DNA of 64,000 nt from Imbricaverruca yamaguchii (lineage: Eukaryota > Arthropoda > Thecostraca > Neoverrucidae), in the NCBI GenBank assembly GCA_034440575.1, contig JAOTOL010001620.1:2308501-2372500 (forward strand). The letters run 5' to 3'. Numbering within the stretch: the first letter of the stretch is position 1; the number at the start of each line of letters is the position of its first letter. Positions 22,473 through 33,804 of the stretch are shown here, piece after piece. The notes beneath the pieces were generated by a model. That model saw only the letters and a list, made by a program, of their open reading frames with translations, ran no database searches and had not been told where the DNA came from. The position numbers and the translations under genes are program-made.

Positions 22473-24950
22473 TCACAAGAGGGGGTCGAAGAGGTCCATG
22501 TCGAAGGGCGAGGCGTCGGTGAGGCCGGCGCGGCTGATGCGCACCACCTCCAGCGGCCGGTCGTTGAGCCCGACGGGCAGCTGCTCGATCCGCCGCACGA
22601 CGTCCATGCCGCTGGTGACCTGTCGGCGGGTCACGGTCAGCCGGTCAGCACCGCTGGCGCTGCGCCGCTGCGGACGGGTCACTGGAGGGGCGGCGCACTG
22701 GCCGGGAACACACTGAGGCCAACTTCACTGCCGTCGCAAGCTGTGTATTCACAGTGAAGTTGGCGTGAATACACCTTTAGGTAATCTTGTTTAATTATAT
22801 TTATGCAATTAGGAACGGAGTCACTGAGGTTCGGACCTGACTCACTTAGTTCGTTGTGCGAGAAGTGAGTCATCGTGACTCAGAATGAAGTCGCCATGAC
22901 TGGAAGTGGGGTGGTGAGGTGGCAGACTTCCTGGCCGATACAGCGGCGGGGAGATCAGCAAAACACCCAGCCCGTCGCTGCACAGTATGAACTCTTGCTA
23001 CTGCGCTGGGATTCCATGAGACTAACTGCTGTTATCGTGGTGAGTGACTCGACACGAACAAGTTGTCAACACTGGCATCGTGGCCATTACATTGGCTCAA
23101 CTGTGAAAGATGAAATGCATGTTTTAATACCTGGCAAGTTAGGCGGACGAATACTGTCTGCAGAGGTACAATATTCATGAATCGAGAAGGAGTAGGTTTG
23201 CCGGATAGCCATGCACAGATACAAATAGAAACAGCTAGCCTTGTTTCACAGTTAATTTACTGAGGAGTGCAGACACAACCAAACCGCGAGGAGTTGAATC
23301 ATAATGTTTTCGATCGTGGGGATATGTGAGACTGAAATTGTGTAACGGAGTATGTGGTTAAAAATATTTCGATCGTGGGGACATGTAAGACTGTCTAATC
23401 GTGTGACAATCTGTGGCTAACGCTCCTTCGACGCAAGATCAGCGAACGATATGAACGATCCTCTGACATGAGATTATTGAACTATCCTGTCTGATGCGAC
23501 CTGACCTGCATTTCATATTAAGCTTGACTACTACACCATTTACATTGAATGGCAATAGTTTGTGATTCTTTCCAATTGATACTGGTGCTTAGTAAAACCC
23601 ACTGAACCTGACCACCCAATACTTCCGATCCATAGCATAGACCAATCATTTGGCAGCATCCTGACTTGATATATTCCACCACCGATCGCATAAACGCTCA
23701 CATTTCCAGATTAAGCTGGGGTAGTACGCCATTCAAGTGTTGCCATGGTGACTTTAAGCAGTCGGATGGTTACCCACATCAGACAGATAGTTACCTAGCA
23801 ATAGGTTGCACAAGTTCACCGTAGATGTCCTCGATTTTCCGGTACTCCTCTGTGCATACCGTCCCGAAGTTCAATCACCTTCAACGAAACAGCAATGCTG
23901 GTCCGCTGAGCGTCTCCTACTGACCTGGCGCCACCCCACTGTCTGCTTGCTTACCTCACATGCCTGCACCTGACGTCGTCTCACGTTCATTTGACACGAC
24001 CTGACACTGACCTTACACGGCCCGACACTGACCTTGTCGAACACAGTACGATTGCCGACATGACACAACCCGATCCTGATTTTGCCGATCTGACACCGAC
24101 CTTGCCGATTTGGCACGACCTTGCCGATCTGGCACGACCCAAAACTGATCTTCGCGACCTGACGCGACCCGACAATGACCTGACACGGCCCGACAAAGAC
24201 CCTGCCGAGCACGCCGACCTGACCCGACCCGACACCGACCTCGCCGACCCGACACTGACCCGACACGACCCGACACTGACCTTGCCGAACACAGTGTGAG
24301 TGCCGTCCAGCCAGGGGGCGCGCACGGTGGTGATGAAGAACTGGCTGCCGTTGGAGTCGCGGCCAGAGTTGGCCATCGACAGGATGCCCGGGCCCGTGTG
24401 GCGCAGACGGAAGTTCTCGTCGTCGAACGTGGCGCCGTAGATGCTGAAGCCGCCCGTGCCGTCACCGCGCTCGAAGTCTCCACCTGGCGGGTCGCCAGCC
24501 GCTGGGTTAGACGGCTGGCGACGTCACGGGTTGGTTGGTGTACGGGTTAGTGGCAGTTAGCTGACGTTGAGCGTTGGTGATCGGGACTCCAGCACCACAC
24601 CATCAGGATAACTCAGAATCGCACCCAGCTGGTTCACCTTCACCCTTCACCGACCCTCTGCGCAGTGGGGCGGCACACGTTCCGCGCTGGGTGCTTCAAA
24701 GCCGTCGACGGCTGCACGCTCGCCACCCACCCTGGATCATGAAGTTCCTGACGACGCGGTGGAAGATGCTGCCCTCGTAGCGGCCGAAGTGGCCGTCGAA
24801 GGTGGCGCCCTCAGTTGCGAGTCGCACGAAGTTCTGCACGGTGCGCGGCACTGTGTCGCCGAACAGGCCGATCTGGATCCTGCCCTCCGGCCGGTCGCCG
24901 ATGCTGATGTCGAAGTACACCTCGTGTGTGACCCGCTCGCCGCTGGCCAC
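22473..24950 (-). CDS. Secretory-type cyclophilin (peptidyl-prolyl cis-trans isomerase), 5' exon missing
   Basis: Three exons join in phase: 24,950-24,731, 24,483-24,281 and 22,619-22,473 (stop TGA). The product catalyses cis-trans isomerisation of X-Pro bonds. Exon one carries [26 protein letters not shown] and [11 protein letters not shown]; exon two [30 protein letters not shown] and [11 protein letters not shown]; exon three GMDVVRRIE. Active-site residues equivalent to CypA Arg55, Phe60, Met61, Gln63, Phe113, Trp121 and His126 are all present. Splice sites are G|GTGGGT, CAG|GTGG, AAG|GTCAGT and ACAG|GTCA. The opening exon (signal peptide, by analogy with ER cyclophilins) was not found; the exon before 24,950 must end in phase 0. 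The C-terminal tail [14 protein letters not shown] is unusual, and GTGAGC overlaps the stop, so an alternative longer tail is possible. A ten-residue insertion ([10 protein letters not shown] region) precedes the FHRV motif. Confidence 0.93.
22718..22774. repeat. Interlocked inverted repeats (pseudoknot topology) in cyclophilin intron
   Basis: gccaacttcactg (22,718-22,730) is complementary to cagtgaagttggc (22,752-22,764). gtgtattcac (22,743-22,752) is complementary to gtgaatacac (22,765-22,774). The order A-B-A'-B' makes the two helices interlocking. The site is about 100 nt before the exon 22,619 acceptor on the minus strand. Confidence 0.85.
23930..24280. repeat. ~12-bp degenerate minisatellite at the cyclophilin exon 2 donor
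   Basis: Degenerate cgacctgacacgacccgaca / gacactgaccttgccga units run from the donor at 24,280 into the intron. On the minus strand they read GTCAGTGTCGGGTCGTGTCG, so the first bases of the intron belong to the array. Confidence 0.9.
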
Positions 24951-24961
24951 CTGCCGGCGAC

Positions 24962-25195
24962 ACCCTAGACGTGATGCCCTGGCCGCTGGCCACGTGTTAA
25001 CGACACCCCACACGTGACTCGCCGCTGGCCACGTGTTATCGACACCCCGCACGTGATGCCCTCATCGCTGGCCACGTGTTAACGACACCCCACACGTGAT
25101 GCTCTCGCCGCTGGCCACGTGTTATCGACACCCCGCACGTGATGCCCTGGCCGCTGGCCACGTGTTAACGACACCCCACACGTGACGCGCACACT
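24962..25195. repeat. ~43-bp minisatellite with E-boxes abutting the cyclophilin exon at 24,950
   Basis: The unit is cgctggccacgtgttaacga followed by caccccacacgtgatgccct. Alternate units carry ttaac/cacac and ttatc/cgcac, giving a two-unit higher-order period. There are about five copies. Every unit holds CACGTG. Confidence 0.92.
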
Positions 25196-25199
25196 GCAC

Positions 25200-26990
25200 T
25201 GGTTGGTCACTGTACTGGTTGCAGTAGAGCACCAACGGTGCCAATGTCTCTCACCAGGATCACGCGCTCCCCTCTCATTCCGAGGTCAAGTGAGACGTGG
25301 CGCGTTTTCCAGCCCCCACAGACAGGACAGCATCGACGTCTGCGATTGACAGTGGCCGACCTTGCCTTCCCTCAGGAGGTGGTCTGCCCAAAGCTGACAG
25401 GCGAAAACCGAGCTGCTCGCAAGTATTGCGCGACAGAGCTACTAATGCCGTCAACAATTTACTACACGACTAATCATCCTAGTCGTGCGCCGCGTAGACT
25501 GGTGGTCTACATCAAACAGGGACGAAAATCACTGTTCATCACGCTGAGCAGGCAATACATGACCATGGTGTAGAGCGGCGGCCCAGCCTGCTGATTTGGC
25601 ACAGAACAAATTGGACGATAAATACCGAAGCTCCAAAACCGATTTTGATCCTCAGATTGAAAGCGTTCATATATGAAGTAGTCAACTGCATTATTATGTC
25701 CTCCTCTGGGTCCACAGGTGGCGAAATATGCCTGCATGGTGACTATCACTCCAGATGAGCACCAACGTTTTCTTCATGTTAGTGTATGGCAACTGACGCT
25801 GTCCAGTGCGGTTCGCCCGCTGTGCTATTATGGTGCTACGCTGATTTGTCTGTTATACTGCCAAGTAATAAATACATAGCTTGACACACAATCGCACTAA
25901 TAGCTAGGGCCAAGTCAGCGGGTGAACCGAGGCATCGAACTCTGCGATGTCTATTCCTTAACCTGGTCACATGTAGGATTTGTCCCTTTTAGCCCACCAG
26001 ACATTTTTACTGGGCGACTAGTCATCCTGCTTGTGCGCCACGTAGGCTGATGTCTGCATCAAACAGGGATGAACTTCACCGGTCGTCCTGCTGAGCAGGC
26101 ATCAGCCATTCGTCGTAGGTTCTACTCGTCACGACCCGAGCAAACATCCAGTCTGGGTTGCCATCCACTCACCATGACGCTGAGTAGACATCCCAACAGT
26201 CCGATCGACAGTGCAGTGTATGACGTCATCTGTAACGCGGCGCATGACGTCAGATTGAACTGCAGGCAACGTCGCTTGCAGCACTTTCCGGGGGCGTTGA
26301 TTTCGGAAGATTATTGGGGGCACAATACATGGAAGCAAGTGGCTGGCCTAAATATATTTGGGGCACACTCCCTAGGATCTCATGTGAAAAGGTAAAATTA
26401 TTTGAGGGAGCTAACATTGAGGTGGCACTTGCCTATCACCTCAAGATTATACAAATCAACGTGCATGGGCATATGTGTATGAATTCAAGGACATTAATGT
26501 CGTTGGGTCTACTGGCTTAGGACTGACTTCCAAGCGTTTGGAGCCGAATGAAGGTCGTGTCAATGCCGGGGCTAGGTCAGATTGGATATGCATGGCCAGA
26601 TAGGGTGGCCTAATTAAAGGTTAAAATCATCTAATCCGCTATGGCGTGCTTTGGTTGCAATTCTTCTTCATACACATGTGGACGTTTTTCCCAGATAGTC
26701 GGTTGTCCTCAGTTCGTTCACCTTAAATTGTCTAGAGTAAAATATGCATGTATCCACGTCAGTACCCACATGGAAGGAGGCAGGTGGGATGACTGGGAGA
26801 CATTCATCTCCATTTTTCGCAGATGGATTATTTGGATCCAAAATCTTCATTTTTAAAGGCACCCTTATCTATCTATCACGCACGATTTCCACTCATCGTC
26901 GACGGTGCCCATCTAACTTTCCATTCCGCAGTTGGAATGGAACTGTGCTTCCTTCTTGCTGTCATCCTTCACAGCAACAGCCTAGGTGTT
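25200..26990. other. Spacer with a dispersed ~90-bp repeat pair
   Basis: 25,462-25,556 and 26,016-26,100 share gactaatcatcctagtcgtg/gactagtcatcctgcttgtg, gcgccacgtag-like sequence, catcaaacagggatgaa-like sequence and gctgagcaggca. They are two diverged copies in the same orientation, 550 bp apart. No gene is supported. Confidence 0.7.
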
Positions 26991-26995
26991 TATGA

Positions 26996-27095
26996 ATTCC
27001 GCGTGGTGTCCGCGTTGTCCGCATGGTGTCCGCGTTGTCCGCATGGTGTCCGCGTTGTCCGCGTGGTGTCCGCGTTGTCCGCATGGTGTCCACTG
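26996..27095. repeat. 20-bp minisatellite
   Basis: Unit tccgcgttgtccgcatggtg, about five copies. Confidence 0.92.
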
Positions 27096-27099
27096 TTTT

Positions 27100-30000
27100 C
27101 GTTCATGGCACACCAAGCTTGAGCTCGCTGAGCGGGAGTTTTAGCTTGTGTGACACTCGTGACAGGGGAGTGTGACGTGATGCGACGAGTGAGGTCATGG
27201 GCCGTGGTGTTTGCATTTCCAAAGAAGCTGACCATGTACGGTTCGCGCGAGCAGTAAAGAACTTTGTCTACCAGAAGCGACATCTGTTTCACGCATTGGA
27301 ATGCAAAGCAGATATAAATATCAAGTTAGGTGAAAGAATCATCGGGCATCTTCTGGGTTTCTGGTGCCAAAATCCATTGAGTCTCTGGGCTGCCTACACA
27401 AATGATCAATCTAACAAATGTTACCTTGCGCATCCCTGCGCATTCTTACGTTTGCTTTAAAACTAGGAATTGGAAACTAGAAAACTAGAAACTAGGAATA
27501 AAACTAGGAATTGCTGGTCAATACCTATGCTTTAAAACTAGAAATTTATGTGATTGGAACGTATGTTTTTTTTAAATGAAAGGCTTTAAATTACTTTCCA
27601 TTGGGTCACTGAAATGTCCAACGTCTCCAATGTACATATCGTCTATTTTGAAGTACGAGATCGCATTTCTTTAGGATCAAGGTCCGACATTTACGGCGGA
27701 AACGGGTGACTGACTATATGCTGACACTGATCTACGTGACCTAATCTGGAGGGCGAACCAAAAGAGATAGATCAGATGTTTTAAGTTATCCTGAATGTCC
27801 AAGAATGAAGCTACGAATTGCTATTTAGCGCATCTGTCGATTATTCTTAAAAGATTAGTTAGTGTGGGTGACTTGTCCTAATCCGATCACCGTATAATGT
27901 ATAAAGTGATCTCGCACCGTAAAGGTAAGTCCTCTTATCATGTTAGCATCTCACTACCCCATCTCTATGCAACCATGCCGGGAACTACCCTTTCGAAAGC
28001 TCCCTCAGTAAAAAGTGATCTGCAAAGCTATATGGGTTTCTTTATCGCACGGGGATGTCGCAGAGCTTTTTATGAGAAATGTCAAATAATGAACAAATAG
28101 TGTATCATTTTCCTTCACTTGCCTAGCTCAGAGGCCCGTGGTTTCCACAACAAACGGGGAAAAATGAAGGGCGGTTGTGACGAATGAGCAGTGAGGGATG
28201 ATGTAGTGAGCCAAGTATAAGCCGATTAATTTTCTTCGATTAGAGTCACGCAGAGCTTATGGCATACTCGTGGAATGTCAGCATATCCAACAATAAACAT
28301 GCCTACTTTTTCAGGTAGCTCGCAATGGTCGGCCACTACGAATCACAAACTGTGGTGGTAGTGAAAAGAGTGATGGTGATATACTTGGCAGCATATGTTT
28401 GGAGCATACTCTCCTCTCTGACTACCTTGAAATTAAAGCGGGTACAACTTTAGTGCAATATCGGTCTTCTTAACCGGCAATGTTTGGGAGTAAATCCTGC
28501 AGGTGGTAAGCACGACTTAGATTTATTGAGCAACAATTGCAGGCAGTACGCAGACTGGAAGCCAACATCAATCAACAGATTTGTTAAATACTGTTTCATT
28601 TTCTGCAAAATTCCTTTAAATGCCTAAGTTTTTGCAAATTCCTCCATGCCTCTAAAGTTCCTCTCAGTGAGCAATCGGGCCCGAGGCCACCACATGTATT
28701 TATACATTTATATGTAGTGTCTCTTGCAGAACTGGATGAGCAGTACTTTGTACCCCCAAAAGCACTGTAGTTTCTTCAATCGCTGAAGAAAATCCTATGA
28801 ATCATATTGTTCCCGACGCAGTATTCTTCAAGATCTATGCGTCAAGATCTTTGTGTCATTATTTTTGCGTCAAGTGATCATACAGGGTTTTATGACGACT
28901 GAGGCTGTAGCTGGCTCGAGCACTCGAATTCAAACGTTCTACCGTCAGGAGTGGTGACACACCAAAATAGGCAGAGACGAGGTAGTTTCGTGAGCCATAT
29001 TCAGCTGTACCCCACCTTTGTTGTGCACCGAGCGCACCTCTTCCAACTGCCAACAGCTCGATCGCAGACTGCCCAGCTGACGCCGACTGTTCCCCAGAGG
29101 CAGCCGCTGTTGCTACGCGACGCGAGTCCGTGCGACGCTAACGGACTGTTCCCACCGAGCTGCTGAGCGCGACTGTCGATCAGCGACTACGCGTGCGTCT
29201 GCTGCTGCCGTCCGAGGAACAATGCCGCCCTGCTGGTCTACCTGAGCGACTTAGTTCTCGGACGGACCGGCGTCAGGGTCAGTCGGGGTCTTGGTGGGTA
29301 AGGGGCGGGGCCTCCTTCGACTCGAGTTGCCAAGAGTCGCCGTTTCCGGTCGAGTGGCAACCCGGAAAATGTCGCCACCGGACGGCCACCGGACGGCGGC
29401 GGCGGAGATCGGGCCGATCACGTGCTGTTGCCAGATGAACGCGGCTTAATGCGAACACTCGAAAACACTCGAAGATATGTTCGCGCGTGGTTCTGCTCTC
29501 CGACTTATTTCGGACATTGCCTTGTTTAAATGCTTTCGGCTAACTCAGTAGAGTCGGTTGACGGAAAGTTGGTCTTCAAAGTGAAGTGCGAAATTTTTTT
29601 AAGTGAACAAAAATTGCGATGCAGTTATTTTTTATCCGCTGTTTATGACATGAAAACTAAAAATAAACCTTCAGAACGACGGTGTCTAAATTTACTTACG
29701 CCACATTGATTACCTTATTGTGACCTGACCACGGGTCATCTGACGAACGTCAAACAAATTCGATAGGGAACATCTAATGCCTCTGCATGTATACAAAGTC
29801 AAAAATGACGCCAGAAGATAATGCGTATTGCAAAATATGACAACTGGTCAAGAATGCGCCAAAATTAGCCGTAGCACCAGGTCAATGAACTGACCTCAAT
29901 CAGATGCCTAATATATACGTTTTGGAAGCACTTCCCGATTGTATTGAAATGTCCAGTTTCATTTCAATATCTACTCATGTGCATGAGTTATCGATCCTCA

Positions 30001-31030
30001 ACCATTTTTTGGTGAGGAAGGTAGTCATCTTTGACGTGAGCTAAGTGAAAAGAGGTTGAAATTTTTCGTCAGACACAAAAATGATGAGGAGAAAGGTACT
30101 AAAAAATTTGCAGTGCTGCATGCCTCCATTTTCACGCTATCGCGGAAAAACCTTGGTGCGACGTAAAAAGATGAGATTGGGTTCAGCGTCCTGAAACGAT
30201 ATGTCTCTCGGGCACCCTAGATCCATTCTTTAACAAAATTGGACGGGTGCATCGAACAAGCATCCCCGTCAAGTGTTGGGTTAGATTTGAGTCATGAGAT
30301 GTCTTGCCATTCGCGGAGCCTCTGACTTTGGGTAGGGGGAGTGACACAGTCTAGGTCCACTCTTCCCATGCGACGTTCATAGGCGTAATTTTGAGTTTCA
30401 CGACGTCTACGGGGTGTACATTCCCACCGATCCCCCATCCCACCCGGCATATCACCCCACCGACGAGTCGTGCACTGTGTTAGAATCAATAAACACCTGT
30501 CACCTGAACTTGAATTTCTTCTAGATGATTCAGCTTTTTCAGATTCAAATAAATGCTGCCCAATCACATGGCAGCAGGATCTGATTCAAGACAACTGGTT
30601 TCGTATTACGGTCCAAGGTGGGTTGGATAACAGTGCGATTTTCTTGATAACCAAGGGCAATCATAGTCATTAAGGCAATCTGCGCTCACCTTTAATACCC
30701 ACAGAAAGCTTCCCAAAGTTTCCCTTTTACTTGACATCCAGTGCTGACACTGCGTCCACGTCAAAGTTGATGCCTCTTTCCTGGGGACGCAAACTATGAA
30801 GTAACTGATGCAGTAATATTGCGCAGCGGGATTTAAGACAGTGGTTGATGCATGAGTCATTCGTTGTATCTGCTCGCTGAAACGAGAAAAAGCCACCAGT
30901 TAATCATACTATCAATGCGGGAAGCAATTCTTGGTAAGTTTCAGGAACACTGGAAGCTCAAAGTTTACACCGTCACCAAAAAAGTTTTCATTGCTACTCT
31001 GCATTATAACTGCTGAATTATAACTACACG
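27100..31030. other. Long spacer, no gene supported
   Basis: 27,465-27,545 has short aaactaggaa repeats. 29,000-29,450 is GC- and CpG-rich with a CACGTG site near 29,419 and may be a promoter. Open frames there have no recognisable protein. The rest is unremarkable AT-rich sequence. Confidence 0.45.
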
Positions 31031-31195
31031 ACGGGGCTGGGATGGCAGAGTGGTTAGGGCGTTGAACTCTGGATATGAAGGCTCCCGGTTCAACGCGCAG
31101 ACCACTCGGGTATTTCTCAAACCCGCAGCCCACTGGCGAAACAGTTTGGGCGGCGCCGATTAGCAGATTGCATAAAGTGCGTCGTGAACCACCCA
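31031..31195 (+). mobile_element. tRNA-derived SINE, copy 2
   Basis: Same family as 3356-3535, here on plus. Box A-like TGGCAGAGTGGTTA, box B-like CGGTTCAACGC, and the shared body (cagcccactggcgaaacag, tttgggcggcgcc, gcataaagtgcgtcgtgaac, cacccaatgaaa). Target-site duplications are not clear. Confidence 0.85.
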
Positions 31196-31255
31196 ATGAA
31201 AAACTATACAAATGACTTAGAACTTACTTGTTGGAAGGTACCTTAGTAAAAAGAT

Positions 31256-31892
<637 letters not shown>

Positions 31893-31906
31893 CCTCCGCT
31901 GGCCAC

Positions 31907-31988
31907 CTGCGGCATCGGACGAAGCGGAGGCCCGGCGCCCAGGGCGAGCCGTGGGCGTCAGGCCCGACCTTGAATGTGTAGATGTATG
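31907..31988 (-). CDS. Possible internal coding exon
   Basis: On the minus strand a good acceptor (cccagctctaattttag) at 31,989 is followed by 82 nt reading [18 protein letters not shown] and then GLRFVRCR, with G/C-rich third positions, ending at CGCAG|GTGGCC. It begins with two and ends with two split-codon bases, so its length class is 82 = 2+78+2. I recognise no family and found no partner exon. Confidence 0.3.
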
Positions 31989-32149
31989 CTAAAATTAGAG
32001 CTGGGAAAAGCATGAGAAGGAAAAAGCAACCTGCTGGGGAAACTCAAAAGTAAAAAACCAAGCGTAATCTATAGGGAAAAGCGTCCGTTTAGGACGAATT
32101 CGATCTGTCCCTGCCTACCTAGTGCGAAATAACCTATAGGTGTGTGGAT

Positions 32150-32520
32150 TACGAGAGCGGAGGGGATGATAGCGTTTGGCTCGAAATGGCTTGTTCTAAT
32201 TTGACGCAATGCAAAAAGGTCAAAAGTAGTTCAAGGAGCTCCGGGTGCTCGTCACCAAGAAGGATGTCCAGCGAAGGTGGAATGCGATGTTTGGCAATGT
32301 ACGAGAGAAGGGACGACGCTGCAAAGCATACGTAGGGTAGGTAACCAGAAAATGTTGGACATAATTGTGCGTGTAGCGTACTCGGCAAATTGGAGCACGG
32401 CGAGGTTGGCGGAGGAGGTGACCGTGGGTGAGTTTGGCGTGTCTGAGACTGAGCCGGGCAAGAAGCACCTGGTGTGCGCGTGTGTTTGTTAGGCGTCGAA
32501 CGCAATGTTAATGCGGACAT
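32150..32520 (-). mobile_element. 3' fragment of an RNase H-type non-LTR retrotransposon
   Basis: A minus frame reads LLARLSLRHAKLTHGHLL then APICRVRYTHNYVQHFLVTY then PTYALQRR. This resembles the post-RNase H tail of I/Jockey-like elements, with its LTHG motif and zinc-knuckle-like block. In another frame SLDILLGDEHPELLELLLTF follows, the usual last block. Frameshifts separate them. It may be the 3' continuation of the element at 34,870-36,112. Confidence 0.6.
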
Positions 32521-32785
32521 CAGGGGGACCCCCAGTAAAGAAAGAAAACAGGTAGGTTCCTTATGCCATTCAAGAACTCTGAAGCTTGCGCATGCTACAA
32601 CAGCGACCGGATGTTCATTAGTGTGTGCCCGAAAAGTATAGTTCCAATTTATGAGTCTCTATAAAATATGATGCGAATTACATGCAGGAAAGCTAGCTTG
32701 CCTTCAGACGTCAATTCCATTGCCATTTACAGTGATATATTGCGCATATTGTTACTTTGCGCATTGCATTCTGGAACTTTCCACC

Positions 32786-32903
32786 ATGGACAGCCGGACG
32801 CTGGCGGCGATGCTGGCGGCCCCCAGCCCGTCTCCGACCGCTCGTCGTCATTCATGGTGGGGCGCAAACCAAATGTTAATGGGCCCCAACGCCAAAGTAA
32901 CAG
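32786..32903 (+). CDS. Possible first coding exon
   Basis: CCACCATGGACAGC gives an ideal translation start at 32,786. The frame reads MDSRTLAAMLAAPSPSPTAR then RHSWWGANQMLMGPNAKVT and ends at AACAG|GTAGAT (donor at 32,904). Third positions are G/C-rich at the start. No downstream partner exon was identified before the CR1 fragment at 33.1 kb, and I recognise no family. EMC8/9 at 42.4 kb has its own start, so this would be a different gene. Confidence 0.33.
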
Positions 32904-33098
32904 GTAGATATTCAGATTTGAAACACTAGGTGATGTACCTGGCATGAGTCCTGCCACTAGTACAGTCGAGGTCGACAAGTTTTCTCGATATTGTTTAAGA
33001 ATATTGCGCTTATGGGCGTTGAATGGAAAGAATGCATCTACAGCCGTTAATTTCTCATATACCATTTTGTCGTGGCAGAGCCGATGCTGCTTAGTATT

Positions 33099-33640
33099 AG
33101 ACATAAAGACATAAAGACATAAAATATTAGTGCAACTATGAGCCACAAGGACCCTTCTTGGTTGCACTCTGTACACTCAACCAGTTGCCCACCAAATCCG
33201 TCGATCAGCCCTCCCTGTAATACTGAAAAGCAAGCCCTCTATTCTTATAATGATTGTCTATGCTGTTTTTAAAGATGTTCAATGTGCTGCTACTTACAAT
33301 GGTTTCTGGCAGCTGGTTCCAGTGTTCTACTACCCTGTTGGTGAAGAATGACTGTCTTAACCTTGTTCTGCTGTGGTTAACTTTAATTTCGAATTGATGA
33401 CCACTAATTGCATCATTTCTGTGAAATTCAAACATTTCCCAAAGATATCCCCTCCCCAGACCATGGACAAATTTAAAGACCTCGATGAGATCTCTCAGCC
33501 TTCTATATCTAAAAGAAAACATATTCAATTTCTTCAATCTTTCCTCATATGCCAGATTGCTTATACCATTAACCATTTGTGTAGCCCTCTTTTGTACTCT
33601 CTCTAAAAGCCAACAATCATTTTCATAGCTAGGAGACCAA
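33099..33640 (-). mobile_element. CR1-type LINE, 5'-truncated 3' fragment (copy 1)
   Basis: One intact minus frame encodes the end of ORF2: NLAYEERLKKLNMFSFRYRR, DLIEVFKFVHGLGRGYL, FFTNRVVEHWNQLPE, ending YYREG stop at 33,205. The 3' end is a short array of the 8-mer TTTATGTC (33,099-33,124 on minus). The homology stops abruptly at 33,640, where a GGTGGGACT-rich hairpin begins, so the copy is 5' truncated as is usual for LINEs. Its intact frame suggests it is young. Confidence 0.88.
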
Positions 33641-33804
33641 GGGTGGGACTCCCACCCTTGTTGAAGGGTGGGACTTTACGTTACTTTTTGTCATGCAACC
33701 CCTCGGCGCCCTCCGGATCCTCTCGGCAGCAACTGTCGGCGCTTGACGTGCATCGAGCCATGCCAGAACCCCAAGAATTTCGGACAGCTTCATGTCAAAA
33801 GGTA

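Noticed and set aside
25255..25278. MRGERVIL followed by GTGAGA on minus, in phase with the cyclophilin exon
   Set aside because: The phase fits and the donor is good, but it has no signal peptide and only eight codons. I could not justify it as the missing first exon.
31031..31110. tRNA gene on plus (and the similar one at about 3,535-3,450 on minus)
   Set aside because: A and B boxes are present but the cloverleaf stems do not close, and the sequence continues into a shared SINE body.
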